From Knufia peltigerae (taxonomy: Eukaryota > Ascomycota > Eurotiomycetes > Chaetothyriales > Trichomeriaceae), in the NCBI GenBank assembly GCA_030247855.1, contig JAPDRN010000119.1, positions 1 through 56,813 of the forward strand: DNA of 56,813 nt, given 5' to 3'. The position numbers were made by a program, and so were the translations under genes. Position 1 is the first letter of the stretch. The number at the start of each line of letters is the position of its first letter. The notes beneath the pieces were generated by a model, which made no database searches, had not been told where the DNA came from, and saw only the letters and a list, made by a program, of their open reading frames with translations. Of this stretch, positions 1-9,254 are shown piece by piece.

Positions 1-1554
1 GCCGTCGAACCAGCCCAGCGAGGTGCGCGGTGCATGCAGCACTTCCATCACACGGGCCAGCGGCAGCGCGTAGACGTCTTCGCCGGCCTGCACCAGCAGG
101 GTCGGCAGGATTGCCAGGGTCAGCGGTACGCGGATCATGAAGCGGCTGCCGCGGCCCAGTTCCGACTGGATCTGGATCTGCCCGCTCAGCTCGCGGATGC
201 GCGACTGCACCACGTCCATGCCGACGCCGCGGCCGGAAATGTCGGTGACCTGCTGCTTGGTCGAGAACCCCGGCAGGAACACCAGGTGCAGGCATTCCTC
301 GCTGCTCAGGCGGGCGGCGGCTTCCGGATCGATCAGGCCCTTCTCGCGCGCCTTGGCGCGCAGCTTTTCCGGATCAATGCCGGCGCCATCGTCCTGCACT
401 TCAATGCTGACGTAGTCGCCTTCCTGCTGTGCCGACAGGCGCACGTGGCCCATCCGTGGCTTGCCCTGAGCTTCGCGCAGTTCCGGCGTTTCCACGCCAT
501 GGTCGATGGCGTTGCGGACCAGGTGCACCAGCGGATCGGCCAGCGCCTCGACCAGGTTGCGGTCGAGTTCGGTTTCGGCGCCGATCAGTTCCAGGTCCAC
601 TTCCTTCTTCAGCGAACGCGCAACGTCGCGCGCCACCTTCGGGAAGCGCGAGAACACCTTGCCGACCGGCTGCATGCGGGTGCGCATCACCGCCGACTGC
701 AGGCGTGCGGTGGCGATATCCAGCGTGGACACGGCGCGGTCCAGCTCTTCATCGCGCAGGCGCATGCGCAGCGTCTTCAGCCGGTTTCGTGACAGCACCA
801 GTTCGCCGATCAGGTTGACGATGGCATCCAGGCGCTTGGTATCCACGCGCACGGTGTGTTCGGCTTCGGCGACGGGCTTGTTGGGCGCCGGCTTGCTGGC
901 AGCGGGCGGGGCCGGCGAGGGCGCCGGTCGCGGTGCCGGTACGGCAACAACCGCTGCGGTGGCGTTGCTGCCCGGGGCGGCGCCACCGTGCAGCTGGTCG
1001 AGCAGCGCCTCGAACTCGTCTTCGCTGATCATGTCGTCGGCTTTCTTCGCCGCCGCCACGGTTGTCGGCGCCTTGCCGCCGTGCAGCTGGTCGAGCAGGG
1101 CCTCGAATTCGTCGTCGGTGATCAGGTCTCCGCCGCCCGCATTCGGCGTCGCGGCCGAAGGTGCAGCCACGCCACCGCCATGCACATCGAACTGGGCGAC
1201 CAGTTCGGGCGGGGCAAAGCCGGGCTCGGTACCCGATGACACCGCGTCAAGCATCGACTGCAGGTAGTCCAGTGATTGCTGGGCGGCATCGAAGTGATGT
1301 GCCTGCAATACGGCCTGGCCGGCACGTGCAGCGCCCAGCGCCTCCTCGGCGGCGTGGCACAGCTCGACCATCGCGGTGATGCCGAGGAAGCCTGCGCCGC
1401 CTTTCAGCGTGTGGTAGCCACGGAACACCGCGTTGAGCTGTTCATTGTCCTGCGGTGCCTGTTCCAGCGACACCAGCTGTTCGCCGAGGCGATCCAGGAT
1501 TTCCTGGGCCTCGATGATGAAATCGGCAGTGATGTCGTCGGCTACTGCGCCCAT
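1..1554 (-). CDS. cheA: CheA chemotaxis histidine kinase, C-terminal part outside the window
   Basis: CheA passes receptor signals to CheY by phosphorylating itself and then the regulator. The first 518 codons are present and the reading frame runs off the left edge. The N-terminal Hpt domain carries the phospho-accepting His48 in a GYHTLKGGAG context. A linker with two copies of a DDEFEALLDQLHGG-like segment follows, then a Pro/Ala-rich stretch, the dimerisation domain, and the ATPase domain with HLVRNAIDHG (N box), DDGAGID (G1) and GRGVGMD (G2). The CheW-like domain has just begun at the edge. The ATG at 1554 lies 2 bp after the cheZ stop, so both genes share the fliA-cheY-cheZ-cheA transcript. 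Confidence 0.97.
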   Translation of the reverse strand, partial: MGAVADDITADFIIEAQEILDRLGEQLVSLEQAPQDNEQLNAVFRGYHTLKGGAGFLGITAMVELCHAAEEALGAARAGQAVLQAHHFDAAQQSLDYLQSMLDAVSSGTEPGFAPPELVAQFDVHGGGVAAPSAATPNAGGGDLITDDEFEALLDQLHGGKAPTTVAAAKKADDMISEDEFEALLDQLHGGAAPGSNATAAVVAVPAPRPAPSPAPPAASKPAPNKPVAEAEHTVRVDTKRLDAIVNLIGELVLSRNRLKTLRMRLRDEELDRAVSTLDIATARLQSAVMRTRMQPVGKVFSRFPKVARDVARSLKKEVDLELIGAETELDRNLVEALADPLVHLVRNAIDHGVETPELREAQGKPRMGHVRLSAQQEGDYVSIEVQDDGAGIDPEKLRAKAREKGLIDPEAAARLSSEECLHLVFLPGFSTKQQVTDISGRGVGMDVVQSRIRELSGQIQIQSELGRGSRFMIRVPLTLAILPTLLVQAGEDVYALPLARVMEVLHAPRTSLGWFDG

Positions 1555-1556
1555 GG

Positions 1557-2162
1557 TTACAGCCCCAGATCCGACAACAGGTCGTCGGCGTCGTTCTGCG
1601 AGACCGCATGGCGGTCCAGCCCCTTCAGTGCCGGCCCAGCCAGTTCCGGATCGGTGCGATGTTGTTCCGGCGGCAGGCCAAGCGCGCCGAAGCCTTCGTG
1701 CACGCGGCGGACGATGCCGACCACGCGCCGTATGATCTGCCCGGTCAGGTCCTGGTAGCTCTGGGTCAGGGCGATCTCGGTGAGGTTGTGGCGGATGCGG
1801 TCGAGCTGCACGTCCTGGCCCGGCTGCAGGCCATCGGCGCGCAGCTGTTCGGTCAGGCTGCGGCACTCTTCGGCCAGGTCCAGGGTGCGATGGGTGGCCT
1901 GTTCGGTCATCGCCACCACGTGGTCCAGGCGCGCGCAGGCGTCGTCAAGCTCACCGGCTTCATCGGGCACGGTCGGCAGTTCGCCCAGCGCCTGGCCCAG
2001 TTCGCGGGCCAGGCGCGAAAGGCCGCTCATCATCGGCTGGGTGCGCAGCGCGACCAGACCGTCGATGCGCTGGCGCCACGCCGCTTCGTCGCCGGATTCC
2101 AGCGCGTCCAGGGCTTCCTGCAGGCGCAGGGCGAGGGCGCTCTTGTCGACCGTGGTATCCAT
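1557..2162 (-). CDS. cheZ: CheZ, CheY-P phosphatase
   Basis: CheZ removes the phosphate from CheY-P and so ends the motor-switching signal. The protein has 201 residues and is mostly long helices. It carries the family's catalytic segment QSYQDLTGQ, which holds the phosphatase Gln, and ends in NDADDLLSDLGL, the typical CheY-docking tail. An in-frame TTG sits directly before the ATG at 2162. I chose the ATG because it overlaps the cheY stop by one base (TGATG), the usual translational coupling in this cluster. Upstream is cheY and downstream is cheA. Confidence 0.95.
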   Translation of the reverse strand: MDTTVDKSALALRLQEALDALESGDEAAWRQRIDGLVALRTQPMMSGLSRLARELGQALGELPTVPDEAGELDDACARLDHVVAMTEQATHRTLDLAEECRSLTEQLRADGLQPGQDVQLDRIRHNLTEIALTQSYQDLTGQIIRRVVGIVRRVHEGFGALGLPPEQHRTDPELAGPALKGLDRHAVSQNDADDLLSDLGL

Positions 2163-2554
2163 CAAGCGCTGGCCGCCAGGCGTTCGAAGATCTTGCCGAG
2201 CTTCTCTTCCAACGTCTGTGCGGTGAACGGCTTGATGATGTAACCGTTCACGCCGTTCTGCGCCGCTTCGATGATCTGCTCGCGCTTGGCTTCGGCAGTC
2301 ACCATCAGCACCGGCAGGGTCTTCAGCTTGGCATCGGCACGGATCGCCTTGAGCAGTTCGATGCCGGTCATCACCGGCATGTTCCAGTCGGTGACCACGA
2401 AGTCGAACGGCTGGCTCTGCAGCAACGACAGCGCGGCATGCCCGTCCTCGGCTTCGGCGGTGTTGGTGAAGCCCAGATCGCCCAGCAGGTTCTTGACGAT
2501 ACGACGCATGGTCGAAAAATCGTCGACGATCAGGATGCGCATGTTCTTGTTCAA
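2162..2554 (-). CDS. cheY: CheY chemotaxis response regulator
   Basis: This is a single receiver domain of 130 residues that, when phosphorylated by CheA, binds FliM and reverses the motor. The expected residues are present: acidic pair Asp11-Asp12, phospho-acceptor Asp56 in VVTDWNMP, Thr86 and Lys108 in the KPF motif. The start is a TTG at 2554 preceded by AAAGGA at 8 nt spacing. The next ATG (codon 5) lies too far from that site. The gene follows fliA with an 18 bp gap and overlaps cheZ by one base. Confidence 0.96.
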   Translation of the reverse strand: MNKNMRILIVDDFSTMRRIVKNLLGDLGFTNTAEAEDGHAALSLLQSQPFDFVVTDWNMPVMTGIELLKAIRADAKLKTLPVLMVTAEAKREQIIEAAQNGVNGYIIKPFTAQTLEEKLGKIFERLAASA

Positions 2555-2573
2555 AGCAGAGTTCCTTTGTTGA

Positions 2574-3317
2574 TCAGCTCTCGAGGCCGGCGTCGGCCGC
2601 CTCGAAAATCTTCAGTCGGCCACGCAGGCGCAGGACCGCCTGGCCGTGGATCTGGCAGACCCGCGACTCGCTCACGCCGAGCACTGCGCCGATCTCCTTC
2701 AAATTCAGTTCCTGCTCGTAGTAGAGCGACAGCACCAGCTGTTCGCGCTCGGGCAGGTGGCCGATGGCATTGCCCAGCTCGCGGCCGAACTCGCCACGTT
2801 CCAGTACCTGCTGCGGGGTCGGGCCGCCCTGGGCGACGGTGTCCAGCTCGCCCTGGTCTTCAATGCGTGATTCCAGGCTCAGCACCTGCCCGCGCGAGGC
2901 GTCTTCCATCAGGCGCAGGTACTCGGGCAGCGGCATCTCCATCGCAGCGGCCACTTCGGTGGCGCTGGCAGCGCGACCGGTGCTCTGCTCCAGGCGGCGG
3001 ATGGTGGCAGCAGCGTCGCGGGCACGGCGGTGCACCGAACGCGGCACCCAGTCGCCACGACGGATCTCATCGATCATCGAGCCGCGGATGCGGATCGAGG
3101 CGTAGGTCTCGAACGAGGCGCCCTGGTCGGCGTCGTAGCTGCGCGACGCCTCGATCAGGCCCATCATGCCGGCCTGGATCAGGTCGTCCACCTCAACGCT
3201 GGCCGGCAGGCGCGCGGCCAGGTGGTGGGCGATGCGCCGCACCAGGTCCGAGTGCTGGGCGATGACCTCATTGGCCGCCGTGCGCTGGACCTCTCTGTAC
3301 TGGGCGGCGCCTTTCAT
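2574..3317 (-). CDS. fliA: FliA, flagellar sigma factor sigma28
   Basis: Sigma28 directs RNA polymerase to late flagellar and chemotaxis promoters and is held inactive by FlgM. The 247-residue protein shows sigma70-family region 2 (DLIQAGMMGLIEA, then the -10 recognition segment around FETYASIRIRGSMIDEIR), region 3, and region 4 with a helix-turn-helix (LNLKEIGAVLGVSESRVCQI). The open frame extends further upstream, but the ATG at 3317 overlaps the fleN stop as ATGA and begins the conserved protein. Its likely targets in this window are the five sigma28-like sites listed separately. Confidence 0.97.
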   Translation of the reverse strand: MKGAAQYREVQRTAANEVIAQHSDLVRRIAHHLAARLPASVEVDDLIQAGMMGLIEASRSYDADQGASFETYASIRIRGSMIDEIRRGDWVPRSVHRRARDAAATIRRLEQSTGRAASATEVAAAMEMPLPEYLRLMEDASRGQVLSLESRIEDQGELDTVAQGGPTPQQVLERGEFGRELGNAIGHLPEREQLVLSLYYEQELNLKEIGAVLGVSESRVCQIHGQAVLRLRGRLKIFEAADAGLES

Positions 3318-4201
3318 GCGGCCACCCCGCGCTGCTTGATGATGCGTTCGAGGAAGAACTCGACGCCACCGCGCGGTTCGGTCGGTGCCTGCCAGCGGGC
3401 GGTGCGGCGGGCGATCTCGGTGATCGCCAGCGCCGACGGGCTGGACGGATAGGCCTTCACCACCGGCTGCTGGCGCTGCACCGACAGGCGCAGCCAATCG
3501 TCCTGCGGCACGCAGCCGAGGTAGTTCAGCGAGACATCGGCGAGGAATTTCTCGCAGACGCGGGTCAGTTTCTCGTACAGCACGCGGCCTTCGTTGGGGT
3601 CGCGCACCATGTTGGCCACCACCTGGATGCGGTCCACGCCACGTTCGCGCGACAGCACCTTGATAAGGGCATAGGCGTCGGTGATCGAGGCCGGTTCATC
3701 GCAGACCACCACCACGGTGTCCTGCGCGGCCTGGCAGAAGGTCAGCACGCCATCGGTGATGCCGGCGGCGGTGTCCACCACCATGATGTCCAGCTCGCGC
3801 TCCAGTTCGGAGAACACGTTGACCAGGCCGACATGCTCGGCCGGGGCCAGCTCGGCCATGTGCCGGCGGCCGGACGCGGCCGGTACCACCAGCACGCCGT
3901 TCGGGCCTTCGATGATCACGTCATCCAGGCTGCAGCGGCCAGCGACCAGGTCGGCCAGGGTGTTGGTGGGGCTCAGGCCGAGGATCACGTCGATGTTCGC
4001 CAAGCCCAGGTCGGCGTCCAGCAACAGGGTGCGTTTGCCCATTCCCGCAAGCGCCACGGCCAGGTTGGCCGATACGTTGGTCTTGCCGACGCCGCCCTTG
4101 CCGCCGGTCACGGCAATCGTGCGCACAGGGCCGAGCGGCTCGCTGCGGGTCGCCGTCAGCGGGAAGGTGGTGGTCAGCTTGGCGTACTCACGCGACGGCA
4201 T
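3314..4201 (-). CDS. fleN: FleN/FlhG, MinD-type ATPase controlling flagellar number
   Basis: FleN (FlhG) is a MinD/ParA-family ATPase that limits the number of flagella and, in pseudomonads, restrains FleQ. The 295-residue protein has the deviant Walker A motif GGKGGVGKT near residues 33-41, the DADLGLANID segment of MinD-type proteins, and VVDTAAG as the switch/Walker B region. The ATG at 4201 lies inside the end of flhF (14 bp overlap), so the two are translationally linked. The flhF-fleN-fliA order is typical of polar flagellates. Binding to FleQ is known in Pseudomonas and inferred here. Confidence 0.95.
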   Translation of the reverse strand: MPSREYAKLTTTFPLTATRSEPLGPVRTIAVTGGKGGVGKTNVSANLAVALAGMGKRTLLLDADLGLANIDVILGLSPTNTLADLVAGRCSLDDVIIEGPNGVLVVPAASGRRHMAELAPAEHVGLVNVFSELERELDIMVVDTAAGITDGVLTFCQAAQDTVVVVCDEPASITDAYALIKVLSRERGVDRIQVVANMVRDPNEGRVLYEKLTRVCEKFLADVSLNYLGCVPQDDWLRLSVQRQQPVVKAYPSSPSALAITEIARRTARWQAPTEPRGGVEFFLERIIKQRGVAA

Positions 4202-5813
4202 GGTTCAACTCCGGGTTGCAGGGCATATCGGCCGCGCGGCGCAAATCTTCAAGGCGAAGTACAAGATTGGCTGCACTGGCCCGGTGCAGGTCGTCCGGGA
4301 CGTCCTGGCCATCGGTCACCCAGGTGATCGGCAGCTTATGGTCCACCGCCACCGACAGGGCGTTGCCGAAGCGGCCGGTCTCGTCCAGCTTGCTCAGCAC
4401 CAGGCCCTGCAGGTTGGCCGCGCCGAAGCGGCGGACCACCTCGTCCATGTCGCCGAAGCTGGTGTTGGCCGGCAGTACCAGCAGCGTGCGGACCTGGCGG
4501 GCGGCGCGCAGCCACTGCAGCTGGGCGGCCAGTGCGCGGTCGCGCGGGCCCAGGCCGGCGGTGTCGATCAGCACCAGCTTGTAGTCCTTCAGGCGTTCCA
4601 GCAGCTGGTCCAGGTCGGTGCCGCTGTTGGCCTCGTGCACCGCGATGCCGAGCTGGCGGCCGTAGCCGTACAGCTGTTCGCGGGCGCCGATGCGCATCGT
4701 ATCGGTGGTGACCAGGGCGACGTCGCGGGCAGCATGGGCTTCGGCGAAGCGCGAGGCCAGCTTGGCGATGGTGGTGGTCTTGCCGGCGCCGGTCGGGCCG
4801 ACCAGGGCGATCACACCGCCTTCCTCCATCGGGTCGACCGGGGCGATCGGCAGCTTGCGCGAGATCAGCCCCAGCATCAGGCCGCGGCCACGATGCGCTT
4901 CGGTTTCCAGCGGAATCTGCATGGCCACGTCGCGGGCGATGCCGGCGTCGAAGCCGTACTCGTCCATCAGGTCCAGCGCGGTTGCGCGCACCGGGCAGCC
5001 GCGCAGGCGCTCATCAGTGAAGCGGTTCATTTCGCGCTCGATCACTTGGCGCATGCCGGCCACTTCCTGGCGCAGGTGGCGGATCTCGGCGTCGTCGGCA
5101 ACCAGAGTGAGAGCAGGTGCCGGCGCCAGGGTCGGCAGCGGTGCCGGTGCAACTTCCGTCGGCTGCACGTCAACCGGCGCGTGGGGCGCTTCGTCTTCGG
5201 GTGCCGCGGCGGCCTGGCTGGCAACCGGCAACGGCGGCGGTGACACTGCCGGCATCTGCGCGCTGTCTTCCAGCGGCGGGTCGATCTGGAAGCGGGCGCG
5301 GTTCACCGGCGCGGCTGCCGCAGGCGAGGGCGAGGGCGCCACGATGGCGTCGGCGAACGGGGCGAAGATCTGTTCCGGCAGCGTCGATTCATTGACGGCG
5401 GCGCGCGCCAGAGTGGCGGCGAAGCCGGTGCTGCCGCGCGTCGGTACGATTTCGTCGGCGCTGTCCAGGGTGCGGCCAGTAGCACCGACGGCGGCGCGGG
5501 CGAGGGCGGCAACGGCCGAGGTGGTAGCCGCCACCGGCTCCGGTGCCGGGGTGCTGCTGCGACGGCGGGTGACCGCGGCGATCACTGCGTCGGCGGCGCT
5601 ACGCGGCTTCGGCGCAGGCGGCGGTGCCACGTCGCGGCGCGATGCTTCCAGGGCGCGCTGCACGGCGCTCTCATCGTAGTTGGCGGCGGCCACGATCTCG
5701 ATGCCTTCCTCGATCCGGCGGTTGGACAGGATCACGGCATCAGGACCATGTTCCTTGCGCACCAGGTTCATGGCCGAGCGCATGTCGGCGGCGACGAATC
5801 GTTTGATTTTCAT
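4188..5813 (-). CDS. flhF: FlhF, SRP-type GTPase for polar flagellar placement
   Basis: FlhF is an SRP-family GTPase that marks the pole where the flagellum is built. With the start chosen here it has 541 residues: an N-terminal basic B domain opening with MKIKRF, a long Ala/Pro-rich linker (roughly residues 85-250), and the NG domain with P-loop GPTGAGKTTTIAKLA, DTMRIGA, IDTAG and LSKLDE. The frame stays open upstream to a GTG at 5879 that has an AAGGGG site about 10 nt before it, and this would add 22 residues. I prefer the ATG at 5813 because conserved FlhF proteins begin there, although its ribosome site is weak. The 145 bp gap to flhA shows no clear promoter. Confidence 0.93.
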   Translation of the reverse strand: MKIKRFVAADMRSAMNLVRKEHGPDAVILSNRRIEEGIEIVAAANYDESAVQRALEASRRDVAPPPAPKPRSAADAVIAAVTRRRSSTPAPEPVAATTSAVAALARAAVGATGRTLDSADEIVPTRGSTGFAATLARAAVNESTLPEQIFAPFADAIVAPSPSPAAAAPVNRARFQIDPPLEDSAQMPAVSPPPLPVASQAAAAPEDEAPHAPVDVQPTEVAPAPLPTLAPAPALTLVADDAEIRHLRQEVAGMRQVIEREMNRFTDERLRGCPVRATALDLMDEYGFDAGIARDVAMQIPLETEAHRGRGLMLGLISRKLPIAPVDPMEEGGVIALVGPTGAGKTTTIAKLASRFAEAHAARDVALVTTDTMRIGAREQLYGYGRQLGIAVHEANSGTDLDQLLERLKDYKLVLIDTAGLGPRDRALAAQLQWLRAARQVRTLLVLPANTSFGDMDEVVRRFGAANLQGLVLSKLDETGRFGNALSVAVDHKLPITWVTDGQDVPDDLHRASAANLVLRLEDLRRAADMPCNPELNHAVA

Positions 5814-5958
5814 GCTGTGGTCACGGGACGAAGTCGGCGGAGTGGCGGTCGGAGAACGCGGATGGTCGGTGGTCTGCACGGTTCGGGTTCCCCTTGGAAT
5901 CTGTCTGTTGCGGGTGTTTGAAAGTGGTGTCTGTTTTCTGACGCGTTGCAGGGCGGCG

Positions 5959-8061
5959 TCAGCTGATCGTTCCGACCAGCTTCAGGCGCTTGTCCTCCGG
6001 CACCTCGCTGTACGCCAGGACCGAGAGGGACGGAACGCTGTGGCGGACCAGGCGCGCCAGCGCGGCACGCACCGGGCCAGGTACCAGCACCACCGCGGGC
6101 TCGTTGCGGGCTTCCTGCTTGCTGACACATTCGGCCAGGCTCTGGTGCAGTCGCTCAGCGAGTCCGGGTTCCAGCGCGGCGCCGTTGCCCTGCGTGGACT
6201 CCTGCAAGACACGTTCCAATTGCGGGTTGAGGGTGAACACCGGCAGCTCCGCCGACATTCCGGCGATCTCCTGCACGATGAAGCGGCCCAGTGCGGTTCG
6301 CACGGCGGCGGTCAGCGTGGCCGGGTCCTGGCTGTGCGGGGCGTGTTCGACCAGTGCTTCGGCGATCTTGCGCAGCTGGCGGATCGGAATGCGCTCGATC
6401 AGCAGGTTCTGCAGCACGCGCACCACCGCCGACAGCGGCAGCGCCTTCGGCGTCAGATCTTCGACGAGCTTGGGCGCGCTCTTGGCCAGGTTGGCCAGCA
6501 GGTGCTGCACTTCCTCGTGGCCGAGCAGTTCCGGTGCGTGCTCGCGGATCAGGTGCGAAAGGTGGGTGGCCACCACCGTGGCCGGGTCGACCACGGTGTA
6601 GCCCAGGGTTTCGGCCTGGGCGCGCTGGTGTGGCTGGATCCAGGTCGCATCCAGGCCGAAGGCAGGGTCCTTGCCGGCGATGCCTTCCAGCGGACCGAGC
6701 GCACTGCCCGGGTCCAGCGCCAGTTCGCGGTCGGGATGGATTTCGGCGGTGGCGACTGGCACGCCATGCACCAGTACCCGATAGCCGTTGGCCGGCAATT
6801 CCAGGTTGTCGCGGATGTGCACCGACGGAATCAGGAAACCGACATCCTGGGTCAGCTTGCGGCGCACGCCCTTGATGCGCGGCATCAGTTCGCCGCCCTG
6901 GTTGCTGTCCACCAGCGAAATCAATCGATAGCCGACTTCCAGGCCCAGCGGATCGACCGGGCGCAGCTCGTCCCAGCTCAGTTCCGCGGTGGGTGCGGGG
7001 GCGGCGGGGCGGCCCAGCGCGTTCAGTGCGTTGGTTTCGCCCGCAGCTGCGTCGGCCTGGGCCGGGGCCTGGCCTTTCCGGTACACCTTCCAGGCGATGA
7101 AGCCGAGGATTGCCGCCAGCGTCAGGAAAGCGACGTTGGGCATGCCCGGCACCAGGCCGACCACGCCGAGGATGCCGGCAGTGATGGCCAGCGCGCGGTA
7201 CTGGCCGAACACCTGGCCGGTCATCGCCTGCGCCATGTCCTGCGAGCGCGAGGCACGGGTAACCAGCATCGCCACCGCACTGGAGACCAGCAGCGCCGGT
7301 AGCTGCGCCACCAGACCGTCACCGATCGACAGCAGGGTGTAGGTGGCCGCGGCATCGCCGAACGGCATGCCATGCTGCAGCACGCCCACGGCCAGGCCGC
7401 CCAGCATGTTGATGAACAGGATCAGGATGCCGGCGATCGCATCGCCGCGGATGAACTTGCTGGCACCGTCCATCGCGCCGTAGAAGTCGGCTTCCTCGCG
7501 GACCTCCTCGCGGCGCAGCTTGGCTTCCTCGCGCGTCAGCAAACCGGCGTTGAGATCGGCGTCGATCGCCATCTGCTTGCCGGGCATGGCGTCGAGGATG
7601 AAGCGCGCGGTCACTTCCGAGACGCGCCCGGCGCCCTTGGTGATGACCACGAAGTTGATGATGGTCAGGATGGCGAAGACCACGATGCCGACCGCGTAGT
7701 TGCCGCCGATCACGAACTCACCGAACGCGGCGATCACCTTGCCGGCCGCTTCGTGGCCGTTCTGGCCGTTGAGCAGGATCACGCGGGTGGAGGCCACGTT
7801 CAGCGCCAGCCGCAGCATGGTGGTGATCAGCAGCACGATCGGGAAGATGGTGAAGTCCAGCGGGCGCTTCACGTACACCACTGCCAGCAGCACCATCAGC
7901 GAGATGGCGATGTTGAAGGTGAACAGCGCATCGAGCACCGGCGCGGCCAGCGGCACCACGACCATGGCCAGCAGGGCCAGCACGATCAGCGGCGCGCCCA
8001 GACCCTGGCGGACCATCTCCAGCGCGCGGCGGGTATTGAAGCTGGATGCCTGCGCGCTCAT
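5959..8061 (-). CDS. flhA: FlhA, flagellar type III export gate protein
   Basis: FlhA forms the nonameric ring of the flagellar export gate and receives substrates and chaperones. The 700-residue length is normal. The N-terminal half contains about eight membrane helices and the conserved loop around KRPLDFTIFPIVLL and MLRLALNVASTRVIL. The C-terminal half is the cytoplasmic domain. The ATG at 8061 overlaps the flhB stop as ATGA. The flhB-flhA pair is followed by flhF, fleN and fliA, probably as one transcript from the sigma54-like site ahead of flhB. Confidence 0.97.
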   Translation of the reverse strand: MSAQASSFNTRRALEMVRQGLGAPLIVLALLAMVVVPLAAPVLDALFTFNIAISLMVLLAVVYVKRPLDFTIFPIVLLITTMLRLALNVASTRVILLNGQNGHEAAGKVIAAFGEFVIGGNYAVGIVVFAILTIINFVVITKGAGRVSEVTARFILDAMPGKQMAIDADLNAGLLTREEAKLRREEVREEADFYGAMDGASKFIRGDAIAGILILFINMLGGLAVGVLQHGMPFGDAAATYTLLSIGDGLVAQLPALLVSSAVAMLVTRASRSQDMAQAMTGQVFGQYRALAITAGILGVVGLVPGMPNVAFLTLAAILGFIAWKVYRKGQAPAQADAAAGETNALNALGRPAAPAPTAELSWDELRPVDPLGLEVGYRLISLVDSNQGGELMPRIKGVRRKLTQDVGFLIPSVHIRDNLELPANGYRVLVHGVPVATAEIHPDRELALDPGSALGPLEGIAGKDPAFGLDATWIQPHQRAQAETLGYTVVDPATVVATHLSHLIREHAPELLGHEEVQHLLANLAKSAPKLVEDLTPKALPLSAVVRVLQNLLIERIPIRQLRKIAEALVEHAPHSQDPATLTAAVRTALGRFIVQEIAGMSAELPVFTLNPQLERVLQESTQGNGAALEPGLAERLHQSLAECVSKQEARNEPAVVLVPGPVRAALARLVRHSVPSLSVLAYSEVPEDKRLKLVGTIS

Positions 8062-9188
8062 GGGCGGCCCCCGTTGCCGAACTCATCAACCTGGATGTGC
8101 GGCGTGGACGGCATCGGGCCGGTCCGCCAGCTGCGCAGCTGGTAGACGTAAGAGAGGACCTGGGCGACGGCTGAATACAGTCTCACGGGGATTTCCTTGC
8201 CGAGTTGGCCTTCCCGATACAAGGCGCGTGCCAAAGGCGGGGCAGAGACGATGGCAACCTTGTTGCCGTCGGCCACTTCACGGATGCGCAGGGCGGTTTC
8301 ATCCACGCCCAGGGCGACCACGGTGGGAGCATTCATGGCCCCACCTTCGTACTTCAGGGCCACCGCATAGTGGGTCGGGTTGACCACCACCACGTCGGCG
8401 GTGGGGACCGCCTCCATCATCCGGCGGTTGGCCATCTGCTGCTGCAGCTGGCGGATGCGGCCCTTCACTTCCGGGCTGCCTTCGCTTTCCTTCATCTCCC
8501 GGCGCAGCTCTTCGCGGGTCATCTTCAGCTTGCGCATCCAGTTCCAGCGCTGGTATGGCGCGTCGATGGCGGCCAGCACCAGCATCGCCCCGGCGGTGGC
8601 CAGCAGCAGCCGCAGGGTGAAGCCCAGGCCGTCGCCGATGGCCGTTTCCAGCGGCTGGTGGATCAGCCCGCGCAGGGTGTTGAAGCTGGTCCACACGACC
8701 ATGCCGGCGGCGACGCCGACGAAGGCCACCCGCAGCAGCGACTTGATGAACTCGGCGATGGCTTCGGGGCCGTACAGGCGTTTGAGCCCGCTCATCGGGT
8801 TCATGCGGTTGATGTCGGGCATCATCGCCTTGGCCGACCAGCGCAGGCCGCCCATCACCACCGGCGCCAGGAAACTGGCCAGCAGGCAGACCAGCACCAG
8901 CGGGGCGATCACCCACATCAGCTGCAGCAGCAGGTCGCCGAAGTGGCCGAACAGCGCCTTCGGGTGCTGGCGCAGGCTCTGTTCGGGGCTGAGCGCATGG
9001 CGCATCCAGGCGCTGGCGCCGCTGGCCATCGAGCCGCTCATGGCCATCACCGCGATCACGCCGGCGCCGAATACGGCGGCCGTGCCCAGTTCACGCGAGC
9101 GCGGCAGGTTGCCCTGTTCGCGGGCGTCGCGCAGGCGTTTTTCTGTCGGTTGTTCGGTCTTTTCGCCGGCGGATTCGTTCTCGGACAT
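8058..9188 (-). CDS. flhB: FlhB, export substrate-specificity switch
   Basis: FlhB is the membrane protein whose autocleavage switches export from rod/hook to filament proteins. The 376-residue protein starts with the usual polar segment SENESAGEKTEQPTEKR, has four hydrophobic segments (about residues 30-210), and carries the autocleavage motif NPTH in VVVNPTHYAVALKY. The frame is open far upstream with no family similarity, so I start at the ATG at 9188. A sigma54-like promoter lies 34 bp ahead (9222-9237), giving flhB its own start point downstream of the MHYT-GGDEF-EAL gene. Confidence 0.96.
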   Translation of the reverse strand: MSENESAGEKTEQPTEKRLRDAREQGNLPRSRELGTAAVFGAGVIAVMAMSGSMASGASAWMRHALSPEQSLRQHPKALFGHFGDLLLQLMWVIAPLVLVCLLASFLAPVVMGGLRWSAKAMMPDINRMNPMSGLKRLYGPEAIAEFIKSLLRVAFVGVAAGMVVWTSFNTLRGLIHQPLETAIGDGLGFTLRLLLATAGAMLVLAAIDAPYQRWNWMRKLKMTREELRREMKESEGSPEVKGRIRQLQQQMANRRMMEAVPTADVVVVNPTHYAVALKYEGGAMNAPTVVALGVDETALRIREVADGNKVAIVSAPPLARALYREGQLGKEIPVRLYSAVAQVLSYVYQLRSWRTGPMPSTPHIQVDEFGNGGRP

Positions 9189-9221
9189 CACAGGCACTGC
9201 AGCAGGGGATGCCGGGGTGCG

Positions 9222-9237
9222 TGCAAGAATCGTTCCG
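9222..9237 (-). promoter_or_regulatory. sigma54-like promoter of flhB-flhA-flhF-fleN-fliA-che
   Basis: Read on the minus strand the site is CGGAACGATTCTTGCA: a -24 GG and a -12 GC ten bases apart, with a perfect TTGCA -12 box. Two of the conserved -24 positions differ from TGGCACG. It ends 33 bp before the flhB ATG. Assignment is by pattern only. Confidence 0.7.
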
Positions 9238-9254
9238 TTACGGCGGCGTGGGCC

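Noticed and set aside
5814..5958. promoter between flhA and flhF
   Set aside because: I found no -24/-12 or sigma28 pattern there; flhF is more simply read from the flhB transcript.
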